Assembly: GCF_000328705.1 (NCBI RefSeq)
Contig: NC_019673.1
Location: 4,340,001 to 4,404,000, forward strand
DNA: 64,000 nt
Direction of reading: 5' to 3'
Origin: Saccharothrix espanaensis DSM 44229
Lineage (GTDB): Bacteria; Actinomycetota; Actinomycetes; Mycobacteriales; Pseudonocardiaceae
In this document: positions 14,026 to 22,531 of the stretch, piece by piece
Numbering within the stretch: position 1 is the first letter of the stretch
Layout of the letters: each line of letters begins with the position of its first letter
Position numbers and translations under genes: made by a program
Notes under the pieces: generated by a model
Seen by the model: only the letters and a program-made list of their open reading frames with translations
Database searches by the model: none
Told to the model about the DNA's origin: nothing

Positions 14026-14831
14026 GCCTCAGCCTCCCACCGGTCGACCAGGTCACGGATCACCGCGGCGGTCGCGTCGGCCGCGTCGAGCGTCACGTTG
14101 TGCCCGGCGTCGGGGATGACGTGTTCGGCCACGGCTTCGGCGGCGGCCCAGCGCGGCATGGCGGTGGCGATGTTGCCGGTGCGGTCGTGCTCGCCCCGGA
14201 CGAGTCCCAGCGGGACCGGTGTGCGGTAGCCGGGTTCGGGGGCGATCAGCGACACGGTCGCCCGCCACACGTCGAGGAAGACCCGCTTCGGGATGCGCGC
14301 GAACGTCGCCTCGGACTCCGCGATGCCCTCCGGTGTCACGGCCGACGCGCGAGCCATCAGGCCCGGCAGCCGGGAGGCCGGCACGAGGGCCAACGACGGC
14401 GCGGCGAGCCCGAGCAGGAACCGTTCCGCCGTGCCCAGCGGCCCGGCGTTCCACGTCGCGTCCACGACGACGAGGCCGTGCGCCCGGTCGGGCAGGCGGC
14501 GGACGAACGCCTGGGAGAGGTTTCCGCCCAACGAGTGCCCGACCAGGACCGGGCGCTCCAGTCCGAGGTGGTCCAGCAGCGAGACCAGGTCGTCGAACGC
14601 GGCGGTCGCGGTGAACCGGGACCCCGCGTCGAGAGTGGACTCGCCGTGACCGCGCAGGTCCCAGGTGACCACCCGGTGGCCGGCCTGGTGCAGGACGCGC
14701 GCCGGCACGTCGAACATCCGGTGGTCCATCCCCGCGCCGTGCGTGAACACGACGGGCCGCCGACCACCCGCGAGGTCGCGGTACCGCACCACCGCCCCGT
14801 CCCGACGCAACACCCCAGTCAGATTTGCCAT
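14022..14831 (-). CDS. Alpha/beta-fold hydrolase
   Basis: About 269 residues. Typical signatures are the oxyanion region VVFTHGAGMDHRMF, the strand-helix VVTWDLRGHGES, the nucleophile elbow VLVGHSLGGNLSQAF (GHSLG, Ser), and the C-terminal acid and His (LVRGEHDRTGN, VIPDAGHNVTLDA). The catalytic triad is therefore complete. It belongs to the broad esterase/lipase/dehalogenase group; the substrate cannot be read. I chose ATG 14831 (MANLTG) rather than the longer frame start at 14873, because the longer start would put a strong AT-rich palindrome inside the coding sequence. It is the first gene of an operon with the GbsR-type regulator. Confidence 0.85.
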   Translation of the reverse strand: MANLTGVLRRDGAVVRYRDLAGGRRPVVFTHGAGMDHRMFDVPARVLHQAGHRVVTWDLRGHGESTLDAGSRFTATAAFDDLVSLLDHLGLERPVLVGHSLGGNLSQAFVRRLPDRAHGLVVVDATWNAGPLGTAERFLLGLAAPSLALVPASRLPGLMARASAVTPEGIAESEATFARIPKRVFLDVWRATVSLIAPEPGYRTPVPLGLVRGEHDRTGNIATAMPRWAAAEAVAEHVIPDAGHNVTLDAADATAAVIRDLVDRWEAEA

Positions 14832-14850
14832 ATTCAGAATATAGCAAATA
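14822..14850. promoter_or_regulatory. AT-rich palindrome covering the hydrolase start (candidate operator)
   Basis: An imperfect palindrome with 14-nt arms around a central A at 14836, 12 of 14 positions matching; the core ATATTC-A-GAATAT is perfect. It is strikingly AT-rich against the surrounding DNA and covers the start codon and likely leaderless promoter of the hydrolase-GbsR operon. It is the natural candidate site for the operon's own GbsR/MarR regulator. Confidence 0.6.
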
Positions 14851-14933
14851 TAGCTGTCCGCAGGCGAGGGCACTGGTGGCCGAGCATGGTGTGTGGCCGG
14901 AGGTCGTCCGCCACATCGCCACCGGGCGGCTCC

Positions 14934-15311
14934 CTACCAGATGATCACACCGCCGCCGACAACCCCCGCGCGGGCAGCGGCAGCCTCGATGTTCGACAGG
15001 CGCAGCTCAACGGGGTCGGTGTGCTGGTCCTGGGCCCGAGGCAGGTCCGGACCGGGGGTGACCGCAGCCAGGTCGGCGCGGATCACGGCACACTCCCGCA
15101 CCAGCGCCGGCACCTGGTCGGGAGCGACGACGAGGTCTCCGGTGGCCAGGACCGGCAGCAACGTGCAGCCCAGCCCACGGGCCGCGGACGACCCCCAGAC
15201 CCTCGTGCGCCAGCTCTCGAACCCCGCGGAGTCGTCGCAGCCGGGCGGCGTGTCCACCACCTCCACGCGGTCACCCGGTCCGAAGACGAACACCTGCACG
15301 TTCAGGCTCAT
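14934..15311 (-). CDS. Hypothetical protein (125 aa)
   Basis: A small protein with good third-position G/C bias and an ATG start, beginning MSLNVQVFVFGPGDRVEVVD, with a middle segment LPVLATGDLVVAPDQVPALV and ending VGGGVIIW. There is no signal peptide, transmembrane segment or recognised domain. The pattern of short strands and conserved-looking Gly/Pro suggests a compact alpha/beta protein. It is transcribed in the same direction as the downstream hydrolase operon but separated from it by about 100 bp carrying that operon's promoter, and lies downstream of the sigma/anti-sigma pair. Confidence 0.6.
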   Translation of the reverse strand: MSLNVQVFVFGPGDRVEVVDTPPGCDDSAGFESWRTRVWGSSAARGLGCTLLPVLATGDLVVAPDQVPALVRECAVIRADLAAVTPGPDLPRAQDQHTDPVELRLSNIEAAAARAGVVGGGVIIW

Positions 15312-15359
15312 ACCCGCACTCGACCACGGCGGCCGTCCCCCGGTCCACCGGGTACGGCG

Positions 15360-16295
15360 TCACAGCGCGTCGGCCACCGCGATGCCGATCGCGGTCAGCC
15401 CGTCCTCCGACAGCGGCAGGGTTTCGCGGCCCGGACCGGTTCGGTCGAACGCCCGGCCGTCCGCCTGGGGGCGGAAGTCGGGGCTGCCGAAGTTCCGCAG
15501 GGAGATCGAGTACACCTCACCCGACGGCGCGTACACCCGCAGTTCCTGGGTCAACGACTGGAACGGCTCGCTCACCCGCACCGGGTAGAGCTGGAGCAGG
15601 ACGCCGTTGGGCCGGACCATCCGGCGCGGCGGCAGGCAGTTGCCCTGCGCCCACAGCTCGGCGTCCGCCGCCGCCTGCGGTGGCACGCTCGCCGAACCCC
15701 GCTCCAGCGAGACGCTGCCGGTGCCGCGGTCGTCGGTCAGGTCGATCCAGCGGGTGTGGCCGTCCACCGAATCAGGGCGCTTCGCCAGGTTCGCCGGGAA
15801 CAGGTGCGAGTGCACCGGGCTCGCCCGGCCCGGCGCGGCGACCTGGCCCGTGGTGGTCGACCAGGCGTTCTGCACCGCCGCGCCGGGTTCGGGGTGCAAC
15901 CACGACACTTCCGGCCCCGGGAAGGCCAGATCGCACTGCGGCACCGCCTTGACCTCCCGGTCGACCGGGGGCGGGGCGCTGAACGCCGGGCTGAACGTCC
16001 CGTACGGCTGCCGCGCGGCCCGGTCCAGGGTGGTCCACGGCGGGGGCGGAGCGGTCGTGGTCACGTCCGGACCGGACGCCGGCTCGGCGGGCCGGGCGGC
16101 CAAGCCGCTCAGCGCCACCGTGCCGCCCACCACCCCGACCACGGCGAGCGCACCCGCCACCGCACCCGCGCGGCGGACGAGCACCCGGCGCCGGCCCCGG
16201 CGCAGCACGTCGGCCAGGTCGGTGCGCGCGGCGGGCGCGGGGCCGTCGACCTCCGTCCGCAGCGTCGCGCGCAGTCGCTCCTCGTCCTCCCACAT
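15360..16295 (-). CDS. Membrane-anchored extracytoplasmic protein, candidate anti-sigma partner
   Basis: About 311 residues: a cytoplasmic N-terminus (MWEDEERLRATLRTEV), an Arg-rich stop (RRGRRRVLVRR), one transmembrane helix at about 43-65, and a large outside domain with no recognised catalytic motif. Its ATG overlaps the stop of the SigE-family sigma gene (TGATG) and is preceded by AGGAGG at 16301-16306. This layout is that of the membrane proteins co-transcribed with SigE-type sigma factors, which often act as regulators of the sigma factor. There is no zinc-binding anti-sigma motif, so direct anti-sigma activity is inference from position and topology. Confidence 0.7.
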   Translation of the reverse strand: MWEDEERLRATLRTEVDGPAPAARTDLADVLRRGRRRVLVRRAGAVAGALAVVGVVGGTVALSGLAARPAEPASGPDVTTTAPPPPWTTLDRAARQPYGTFSPAFSAPPPVDREVKAVPQCDLAFPGPEVSWLHPEPGAAVQNAWSTTTGQVAAPGRASPVHSHLFPANLAKRPDSVDGHTRWIDLTDDRGTGSVSLERGSASVPPQAAADAELWAQGNCLPPRRMVRPNGVLLQLYPVRVSEPFQSLTQELRVYAPSGEVYSISLRNFGSPDFRPQADGRAFDRTGPGRETLPLSEDGLTAIGIAVADAL

Positions 16296-16792
16296 CACGC
16301 ACCTCCTGGGGCCGCGGCCCCGTGATAGGCGGTGCGCAGCGTCTCCAGCCCGCGCGCCGCCTGGCTCTTCACCGTGCCCGGTGAGCAGTCCATCGCCTCC
16401 GCCACCTGCTCCACGGACAGGTCGTGCACGTACCGCAGCACCAGCACGGCCCGCTGCCGCGGCGGCACCCGCTGGAGCGCGGCCAGCAGCGGCGGGCGTT
16501 CCTCGGCCGCCGCGGTGTCCGGCGGCACGGCGGCCTCCGGTGGCGAGGCCACCACCTCCTCGCGACGCCTGCCGCGCCGTCGGGAGTCCAGGAACACCCT
16601 GGTCAGCACGGTCCGCAGGTAGGCGTCGGCGCTGTCCGGCCGGACCCTCGGCCAGTGCGCGTACAGCCGCACGAACGCGTGCTGCGCGATCTCCTCCGCC
16701 TCGACCCAGTTGCCGCACAGCGCGTTCGCCGTGCGGCGGGCCTGGTCGAAGCGGCTCGCGAAGAACCGGGAGAACTCGTCGTCCCGTCGCAT
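16295..16792 (-). CDS. SigE-family ECF RNA polymerase sigma factor
   Basis: 165 residues with sigma region 2 (FSRFFASRFDQARRTANAL, NWVEAEEIAQHAFVRLYAHW, DAYLRTVLTRVFLDSRRR) and region 4 (LQRVPPRQRAVLVLRYVHDL, SVEQVAEAMDCSPGTVKSQ). The region-4 helix-turn-helix and short linker place it in the actinobacterial SigE group of ECF sigma factors. ATG 16792 is preceded by GAGGGG; a TTG at 16807 would add five residues. It is translationally coupled to the downstream membrane protein. Target promoters are not evident. Confidence 0.88.
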   Translation of the reverse strand: MRRDDEFSRFFASRFDQARRTANALCGNWVEAEEIAQHAFVRLYAHWPRVRPDSADAYLRTVLTRVFLDSRRRGRRREEVVASPPEAAVPPDTAAAEERPPLLAALQRVPPRQRAVLVLRYVHDLSVEQVAEAMDCSPGTVKSQAARGLETLRTAYHGAAAPGGA

Positions 16793-16927
16793 CCCTCGTC
16801 CCCTCAAGTCCGGTCGGACCTTCTACGCCGATCCGGCCCGGGTGGTTGCATCGCTGTCCGGGTGAATGCGGTCGTTGTGCGTCACGTGACCTACTGGCCG
16901 GGGCCGGTCGGCGGGACCGTCGTGATC

Positions 16928-17311
16928 ATGGCGAACTCTGGTCGGCTCGCGCACCTGGTGGCGTGGGGGTGCGACGTGTGGGTCCGGCGGCGGTGGGACC
17001 TGTGCGCGGTGGTGTGCTGGCAGTTGCTGCTCGCGCAGTTCGGCGTGGGGTGCTTCGTGGCGCGCGCCCTGGTGGTGGCGCTGTTCCGGGACCGGGGTGG
17101 TCGGTCGTGGTGGCAGCGGCTGGCGGCGGTGGACGTCGTGGAGCTGGCGTTGGACGCGGCGGGGCTGCCGGGCGCGCTGCTGGCGCAGTGGGCGGTGCTG
17201 GTCGTGTGGCTGCACCGGAAGGCGGCACCGCGCCGCAGGGCGGGGCTGCGGGGTGGGACGACGTGGCACGGGGGAGTGGTGCCGCGCGGAGGGGCGACCG
17301 GTGCGACGTGA
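16928..17311 (+). CDS. Small predicted membrane protein
   Basis: 127 residues with strong G/C third-position bias, two hydrophobic segments (around LCAVVCWQLLLAQFGVGC and LPGALLAQWAVLVVWL) and an Arg/Gly-rich C-terminus. The W- and C-rich N-terminus (HLVAWGCDVWVRRRW) is unusual. A perfect 11-bp terminator hairpin begins at its stop codon, which supports this being a transcribed gene. The start is uncertain: ATG 16928 is chosen, with in-frame GTGs just upstream. It is divergent from the SigE gene. Function unknown. Confidence 0.55.
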   Translation: MANSGRLAHLVAWGCDVWVRRRWDLCAVVCWQLLLAQFGVGCFVARALVVALFRDRGGRSWWQRLAAVDVVELALDAAGLPGALLAQWAVLVVWLHRKAAPRRRAGLRGGTTWHGGVVPRGGATGAT

Positions 17312-17347
17312 CGGACCCGGCCGTCCGGAGTGGACTGCCGGGTCCGT
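17311..17347. terminator. Bidirectional terminator hairpin
   Basis: Perfect 11-bp stem (ACGGACCCGGC at 17311-17321 paired with 17337-17347) and a 15-nt loop, located between the stop of the small membrane protein (+) and the stop of amiE (-). Such convergent placement fits a shared terminator. Confidence 0.65.
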
Positions 17348-17359
17348 CGCGGACAGGGG

Positions 17360-18382
17360 TCAGGAGGTGGGCACGTCGCCGACCGGGCAGTCGGCCACGC
17401 CGATCGTGTCGCGGGTGATCGCCTCGACGTTCTCCTGGGCCTTGGTCGCGTCGTTCACCCAGGTCTTGTAGAAGTCGAACGGGCAGTCCGCCACGCCCTT
17501 CGCGCCCTCGCCCGCGGCGTGCACGCCGGTGTAGCCGCGGTGCAGCAGCTTGAAGAGGTGGTTCTGCGACTGGTCGAAGTGGCGGGCGTCGCGGATCGCG
17601 GACACCGACAGTTGCGCGTACTGGATACCGTACTCCTCCTCGCCGGTCTCGCCGAGGGTGCGGCCGTCGAAGCCGATGATCGCCGAGTGGCCGAAGTAGG
17701 AGTACACGCCGTCGAACCCGGCGGCGTTGGCCACCGCCACGTAGCAGTTGTTGGCCCACGCCATGGCTTTGGCCATCAGCACCTGCTGCTCCTTGGCCGG
17801 GTACATGTAGCCCTGGCAGCGCACGACGAGCTCCGCGCCCTTCATCGTGCAGTCCCGCCAGATCTCGGGGTAGTTCCCGTCGTCGCAGATGATCAGCGAG
17901 ACCTTGAGGCCCTTCGGGCCGTCGGTGACGTAGGTGGTGTCGCCGGGGTACCAGCCCTCGATCGGGCACCACGGCAGGATCTTGCGGTACTTCTGGACGA
18001 TCTCGCCGGCGCTGTTGATCAGCACCAGGGTGTTGTACGGCGGCTTGTGCGGGTGCTCCTCGTGGCGTTCGCCGGTGATGGAGAAGACGCCCCAGGTGTC
18101 GGCCCGGCGGCACGCCTCGGCGAAGATGTCGGTCTCCTCGCCGGGCACGGCGGCGGCGGTCTCGAACATCTCGCCCGGGTCGTACATGATGCCCTGGGTC
18201 GAGTACTCCGGGAACACCACGAGGTCCATGCCGGGCAGGCCGGTCTTCATGCCCACCACCATGTCCGCGATCTTGCGCGCGTTGTCCAGCACCTCGGCCC
18301 TGGTGTGCAGCCGGGGCATCTTGTAGTTCACCACCGCGACGCCGACGGTGTCGGGACTGGCGGAGATGTCACCGTGTCGCAT
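17360..18382 (-). CDS. amiE: Aliphatic amidase
   Basis: 340 residues of the nitrilase superfamily, hydrolysing short aliphatic amides (acetamide, propionamide) to acid and ammonia. The catalytic triad is plainly visible and in the same numbering as the Pseudomonas enzyme: Glu59 (VVFPEYST), Lys134 (KYRKILPW) and Cys166 (SLIICDDGN). The sequence [21 protein letters not shown] is the classical AmiE start; the Met at 18382 overlaps the stop of amiS (TGATG) and follows AAGGAG. It is the last gene of an amiC-amiS-amiE unit, matching the mycobacterial inducible acetamidase locus. Confidence 0.95.
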   Translation of the reverse strand: MRHGDISASPDTVGVAVVNYKMPRLHTRAEVLDNARKIADMVVGMKTGLPGMDLVVFPEYSTQGIMYDPGEMFETAAAVPGEETDIFAEACRRADTWGVFSITGERHEEHPHKPPYNTLVLINSAGEIVQKYRKILPWCPIEGWYPGDTTYVTDGPKGLKVSLIICDDGNYPEIWRDCTMKGAELVVRCQGYMYPAKEQQVLMAKAMAWANNCYVAVANAAGFDGVYSYFGHSAIIGFDGRTLGETGEEEYGIQYAQLSVSAIRDARHFDQSQNHLFKLLHRGYTGVHAAGEGAKGVADCPFDFYKTWVNDATKAQENVEAITRDTIGVADCPVGDVPTS

Positions 18383-19005
18383 CAGCTCTCCTTGGCTAGA
18401 ACGGGTTGGGGGACGAAAGATGCGCGCGAGGCCAGCACGGCGGCCAGCGCCACCAGCGCGACGGCGAGCACGGCCGCGAGCACGCCGGTGCCGGCGTCCG
18501 AGCGCAGCGAACCGGTCATCGCGAGGAACGCGGGCACGGTGCAGGTGGGCTGGCTCAGCAGCACCACCGCCCACCCGGTGAACCGGGTCAGCCGCTGCTC
18601 ACCGAGGCCGAACACCAGGAAGAACAACGCCCACAGCAGGGCCCACGCCAGCCAGATGACGCCGAACACCGGATCGCCGTTGCGGAAGAACGAGATCCCG
18701 GCGTACACCACGGCCGCGCCCGCCACGAACAGCGAGAACCAGCCGATGCCCTCGGGTTCGAGGCCGGCCAGCGCGCCGATGCCCACGTACAGGTAGGTGA
18801 AGCCGAACAGGTAGAGCCCGGACGCGGCGAGCACCGCGTCCGCGTTCCCGTCCGCCTGGATGATCAGCACGGTCGGGGTGACGCACTGCAACGCGCCGAC
18901 GAGCAGGTTCAGCGCGGCGGCGGCGCGGGCGGGGACCCGGCCGAGCAGCACCAGGCCGTTGAGCAGCAGCACGGCACCGACGTAGAGCAGGCCGACATCG
19001 CTCAT
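18382..19005 (-). CDS. amiS: AmiS/UreI-family amide/urea channel
   Basis: 207 residues, six or seven hydrophobic segments, with family motifs [47 protein letters not shown] and [14 protein letters not shown]. Members are proton-gated or passive channels for urea and short amides. It is preceded by GGGAGG and directly coupled to amiE, so it supplies substrate to the amidase. Expression is probably governed by the AT-rich promoter at 19010-19060, which contains an inverted repeat resembling a MarR site. Confidence 0.92.
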   Translation of the reverse strand: MSDVGLLYVGAVLLLNGLVLLGRVPARAAAALNLLVGALQCVTPTVLIIQADGNADAVLAASGLYLFGFTYLYVGIGALAGLEPEGIGWFSLFVAGAAVVYAGISFFRNGDPVFGVIWLAWALLWALFFLVFGLGEQRLTRFTGWAVVLLSQPTCTVPAFLAMTGSLRSDAGTGVLAAVLAVALVALAAVLASRASFVPQPVLAKES

Positions 19006-19024
19006 CGCGCCTCCCTATTAGCAC

Positions 19025-19045
19025 CACTTGTAATATTTTCAAGTG
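19025..19045. promoter_or_regulatory. Inverted repeat in the amiSE promoter
   Basis: CACTTG-N9-CAAGTG in an AT-rich segment directly upstream of amiS, about 20 nt before its start codon. The location overlaps the expected promoter. Candidate binding site for the MarR regulator encoded at 20254. Confidence 0.5.
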
Positions 19046-19089
19046 AACGTAAATGGCCGCACGGGGTCCGTCAAGGGGGTGCGGTGGGT

Positions 19090-20172
19090 TCAGCGCCCGG
19101 GGCGGAGCCGGGTGATCACGTCGAAGTCGTAGCCGTCCGCGACGGCCAGGTGCACGTGCTGGTCGGCCTGCGGCCCGCGGAACCGGACCGTCCCGCGTGG
19201 ACCGTCGTAGGCCACGCCGTCGATCGCGGCGTTCAACTCGGGCAGGCCCGCCGTGCCCGCCCGCCGCACCAGGCTCGCCATCGTGCGCAGGCCCTCGTAG
19301 CAGGACTCCGCCGCGTTGTTCAGCGCCGGCGCGGCCGGCCCGTGCAGGCCGACGTAGCGGCCCAGCAGGTCCATCGCGTCGGCGTTGACCATCGACCGGA
19401 AGTACGCCGCCGACACGAACAGGTTGCGCGTCGCGTCGCACCCGCTGGCCAGCAGCATGTTCTCCTCCATCAGCGGGCTGAACCGGACCAGCCGCTCGTG
19501 CAGGCCGCGCGCGGCGAACCGCCGGTTGAACTCGACCGCGTCCTGGCCCACCAGCAGCATCAGCACGCCGTCGCACGAGGACCGCTCGACCTGCCCGATC
19601 ACCCGGCTCATGTCGGCGGTGCCCAGTCGCACGAACGCCTCGCCGGCGATGCGCAGATCCAGCTCGTGCGCGTACCGGCGGACCGCCGCGGCCGATGTGT
19701 GCGGCCACACGTAGTCGTCGCCGACCACGAACCAGTCCCGCACGCCCGCGTTGTCCCGCAACCACTCCAGCGCCGGAGCCAGTTGCAGGCGGGGCGTCTC
19801 GCCGCAGCAGAAGATGCCCGGCCGGCGTTCGCCACCCTCGTACAGCGAGGTGTAGATGTAGGGCACGCGCCCGGCGACGACCGGCGCGATCGCGTTGCGC
19901 ACCGACGAGATGTGCCACCCGCTGACCGCGTCCACCCGGCCCTCGGCCACCAGGTCGCGCATTCGCGCCGCCACCCGCTCGGGCGCGTCGCCGCCGTCCA
20001 CCACCTCGACCGAGACCTCGCGGCCGAGCAGGCCGCCCTCGGCGTTGAGCTCGCGCGCGGCCAACTCGGCGATCGCCTCGCAGGACGGCCCGAACAGACC
20101 GGCCGGACCCTGGAGGGGGACCACCAGGGCGACGCGCCAGTCGGCGCGGGTTCGCGAGGCGATGCCTGCCAT
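19090..20172 (-). CDS. amiC: AmiC-like amide-sensing substrate-binding protein
   Basis: 360 residues with the leucine/amide-binding type-1 fold of AmiC and UrtA: VALVVPLQGPAGLFGPSCEA, AARELNAEGGLLGREV, GWHISSVRNAIAPV, RVPYIYTSLYEGGERRPGIF, DWFVVGDDYVWPHTSA and VNADAMDLLGRYVGLHGP. There is no signal peptide, as in Pseudomonas AmiC, an intracellular sensor of acetamide. In mycobacterial amidase loci an amiC homologue sits beside a MarR-type regulator, as here. It probably senses amide and tunes expression of amiSE. Start ATG 20172 (MAGIAS) lies next to the divergent MarR promoter. Confidence 0.85.
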   Translation of the reverse strand: MAGIASRTRADWRVALVVPLQGPAGLFGPSCEAIAELAARELNAEGGLLGREVSVEVVDGGDAPERVAARMRDLVAEGRVDAVSGWHISSVRNAIAPVVAGRVPYIYTSLYEGGERRPGIFCCGETPRLQLAPALEWLRDNAGVRDWFVVGDDYVWPHTSAAAVRRYAHELDLRIAGEAFVRLGTADMSRVIGQVERSSCDGVLMLLVGQDAVEFNRRFAARGLHERLVRFSPLMEENMLLASGCDATRNLFVSAAYFRSMVNADAMDLLGRYVGLHGPAAPALNNAAESCYEGLRTMASLVRRAGTAGLPELNAAIDGVAYDGPRGTVRFRGPQADQHVHLAVADGYDFDVITRLRPGR

Positions 20173-20200
20173 CCGGACAACTCTCGACCCTCGGCTGTTG

Positions 20201-20214
20201 CTTTCAGCTGAAAG
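20201..20214. promoter_or_regulatory. 14-bp perfect palindrome between amiC and the MarR gene
   Basis: CTTTCAGCTGAAAG is a perfect palindrome in the 81-bp divergent promoter region, in AT-richer DNA than its surroundings. Placement and length fit the operator of the adjacent MarR protein, which would then control both amiC and itself. Confidence 0.6.
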
Positions 20215-20253
20215 TCTTACAATCGGTCGCAAGTTCCGCAAGAGGGAGGGTCT

Positions 20254-20649
20254 GTGGGCGAGCCGCTGACCAGAGCGCTCACCAGGGCGGTCCGCACGGT
20301 GACCGGCCACGTCGAGCAGGTGCTGCGCCCCGAGGGGCTCACCCTCGACCAGTGGCTGGTGCTCGCGGCCCTGGCCGAGGAGCCCAACCTGACCATGACG
20401 GAGCTGACCGCCCGCACCCCGGCCAGCGGCCCCACCGTGACCAGGGTGGTGGACAAGCTGGTCAGCACGGCGGCGGTGTACCGCGAGGTCGACCCCGAGG
20501 ACCGCCGGCGGGTGCGCGTCTACCTGAGCCCGCGCGGCCGGGCCCAGCACAAGCGGCTGGCGGTGAAGGTGGCGGAGGTCGAGCGCGAGCTGCTCGGCCA
20601 GTCCGACGCCACCGTCCTGGAACTCCTGCACCGCCTCGCCGACAGCTGA
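20254..20649 (+). CDS. MarR-family regulator of the amidase locus
   Basis: 131 residues: GLTLDQWLVLAALAEEPNLT, the recognition helix region ELTARTPASGPTVTRVVDKL and wing REVDPEDRRRVRVYLSPRG. This is a complete MarR winged helix with short dimerisation helices. GTG 20254 follows GAGGG. It is divergent from amiC across a perfect palindrome. In the mycobacterial acetamidase locus the corresponding regulator is AmiA, a MarR-type repressor; equivalence here is inferred from gene order. Confidence 0.85.
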   Translation: MGEPLTRALTRAVRTVTGHVEQVLRPEGLTLDQWLVLAALAEEPNLTMTELTARTPASGPTVTRVVDKLVSTAAVYREVDPEDRRRVRVYLSPRGRAQHKRLAVKVAEVERELLGQSDATVLELLHRLADS

Positions 20650-20887
20650 CGCCGCCCCGCCCCGGCAGCCCCAGGGTGTCGTTCTGGTGCTCGGCCACGC
20701 CACCTCGGCGGTGTCGGTCGCACTCCGCGTCGTGCTGATCTTTACCGGGGACCGGTGTCGCCCGGCCTCCGGACCGGGCTGCCGCTGACGGCGATCGCCG
20801 CCGCGCACCTCTCCGCCGGTTGCCGGGCCGGGGCGCGAAGACCCCGGCCGAGTACGCCGCCGCCGTCCGCGCCCGGCTCGACGCGGG

Positions 20888-22531
20888 CTAGCCGGTGAGC
20901 TCCCGCCACCGGGTGTGGCGCTCTCGCTGCACCACCGGGTCGGCGACCGGTGCGGCGGCGATCAGGCGGGCCGTGTAGGGGTGTCGGGGTCGGGTCAGCA
21001 CGTCGGCCGCCGGGCCCTGCTCCACGATCTCGCCGTCGCGCAGCACGGCCACCCGGTCGGCCAGCCGCTCGACCACCGCCAGGTCGTGGCTGATGAACAG
21101 GCACGCGAACCCCAACCGCTCCTGCAACGACCGGAACAGGTCCAGCACCCGCGCCTGCACCGACACGTCCAGCGCGCTGGTCGGCTCGTCGGCGATCAGC
21201 AGCGCCGGGTCCAGCACCAGCGCGCGGGCGATCCCCACCCGCTGCCGCTGCCCGCCGGACAGCTCGTGCGGGTACCGCGACCGCAGCGACACGTCCAGCT
21301 GCACCAGTTCCAGCAGCTCGTCCACCCGCCGGTCGGCGTCCACGTCCCGGGGGTGCAGCAGCAGCGGCTCGGCGATGGTGCGGGCGATCGTGGCCCGGGG
21401 GTTGAGCGACGAGGTCGGGTCCTGGAACACCACGCCGACCCGCCCCCGCGCGGCCCGGCGCTCGGCCCGCCGCACCGTCGACAGGTCCCGCCCCGCGACC
21501 ACGACCCGCCCGGACGTCGGCGAGCGCAGCCCGGTGACCACCGACGCCAGCGTGCTCTTGCCGGACCCGGACTCGCCGACCAGCCCGAGCACCTCGCCGG
21601 GCTCGACGTGCAGGCTCACCCGGTCCACCGCGCGCACGGCGGACCGCCCGAACCGCCCGCCGTAGACCACCGTCACGTCGTCCACCACCAGCGCCGCCTT
21701 CGCCGACGGCACGGCCGCCGGCAGCGTCGACACCACGGCCTCGTCCAGCGGCGACAGCGACACCACGGCGGAGAGCAGCTCCCGCGTGTACGGGTGGCGC
21801 GGCCGGGCGAACAGGTCGAGCACGTCGCCCTGCTCGACCACCTCGCCGTCCTTCATCACCGCCACCCGGTCGGCCAGCCCGGCGACCACGCCCATGTCGT
21901 GCGTGATCAGCAGGATGGCCACGTCCAACCGGTCGCGCAGGTCGCGCAGCAGGTCGATGATCTCCGCCTGCACGGTGACGTCCAGCGCGGTGGTCGGCTC
22001 GTCGGCGATCAGCAGCGCGGGCTCGCACGCCACGGCCATCGCGATGACCACGCGCTGCAGCTGCCCACCGGACAGCTCGTGCGGGTACGCGCGCAGCCGC
22101 TGCTCCGGATCGGGCAGGCCGACCAGTTCCAGCAGCTCCACCGCACGCCGCCGGGCGCGCGACCGGCTCCACGGCCGGTGCGCCCGGACCGCCTCCACGA
22201 GCTGGTGGCCGATGGTGAACACGGGGTTAAGCGCGCTCATGGGTTCCTGGAACACCACGCCGACCCGGCCGCCGCGCACGGCCCGCAGCTCGGCGGGGCT
22301 CATCCGGTAGAGGTCCTGCCCGGCCAGCAGGGCGCTCCCGGACAGCACGGCGGTGTCGGGCAGCAGCCGCAGCAGCGACATGGCCGTCACGGTCTTGCCG
22401 GACCCGGATTCGCCCACCACGGCGAGGACCTCGCCGGCGGCCAGGGACAGCGTGACGCCCCTGACCGCCGGCCGGTGCCCGCCGCCGAACTCCACCGTGA
22501 CCTCGCGCAGAGCCAGCAGCGGTGCGGTCAC
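20888..22531 (-). CDS. Dipeptide/oligopeptide ABC transporter, fused double ATP-binding protein
   Basis: 547 residues containing two complete ABC ATPase domains of the DppD/DppF (OppD/OppF) type in one chain. The first has Walker A GESGSGKT, FQEPMSALNPV, signature LSGGQLQR and Walker B LLIADEPTTALD. The second has GESGSGKST, FQDPTSSLNPRA, LSGGQRQR and LLIADEPTSALD. Both end with the PRHPYT element of peptide importers. The GTG start overlaps the stop of the binding-protein gene (GTGA). It energises uptake by the two permeases encoded upstream. Confidence 0.92.
   Translation of the reverse strand: MTAPLLALREVTVEFGGGHRPAVRGVTLSLAAGEVLAVVGESGSGKTVTAMSLLRLLPDTAVLSGSALLAGQDLYRMSPAELRAVRGGRVGVVFQEPMSALNPVFTIGHQLVEAVRAHRPWSRSRARRRAVELLELVGLPDPEQRLRAYPHELSGGQLQRVVIAMAVACEPALLIADEPTTALDVTVQAEIIDLLRDLRDRLDVAILLITHDMGVVAGLADRVAVMKDGEVVEQGDVLDLFARPRHPYTRELLSAVVSLSPLDEAVVSTLPAAVPSAKAALVVDDVTVVYGGRFGRSAVRAVDRVSLHVEPGEVLGLVGESGSGKSTLASVVTGLRSPTSGRVVVAGRDLSTVRRAERRAARGRVGVVFQDPTSSLNPRATIARTIAEPLLLHPRDVDADRRVDELLELVQLDVSLRSRYPHELSGGQRQRVGIARALVLDPALLIADEPTSALDVSVQARVLDLFRSLQERLGFACLFISHDLAVVERLADRVAVLRDGEIVEQGPAADVLTRPRHPYTARLIAAAPVADPVVQRERHTRWRELTG

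Noticed and set aside
16424..16927. Extended N-terminus of the small membrane protein reading back through the SigE gene
   Set aside because: That part is antisense to the sigma factor gene; the coding signal begins near 16928.
20690..20890. Possible gene remnant ending ..AKTPAEYAAAVRARLDAG on the plus strand
   Set aside because: The stretch reads well for about 20 residues only, with a frame change and no family I can name; too short to call a pseudogene.
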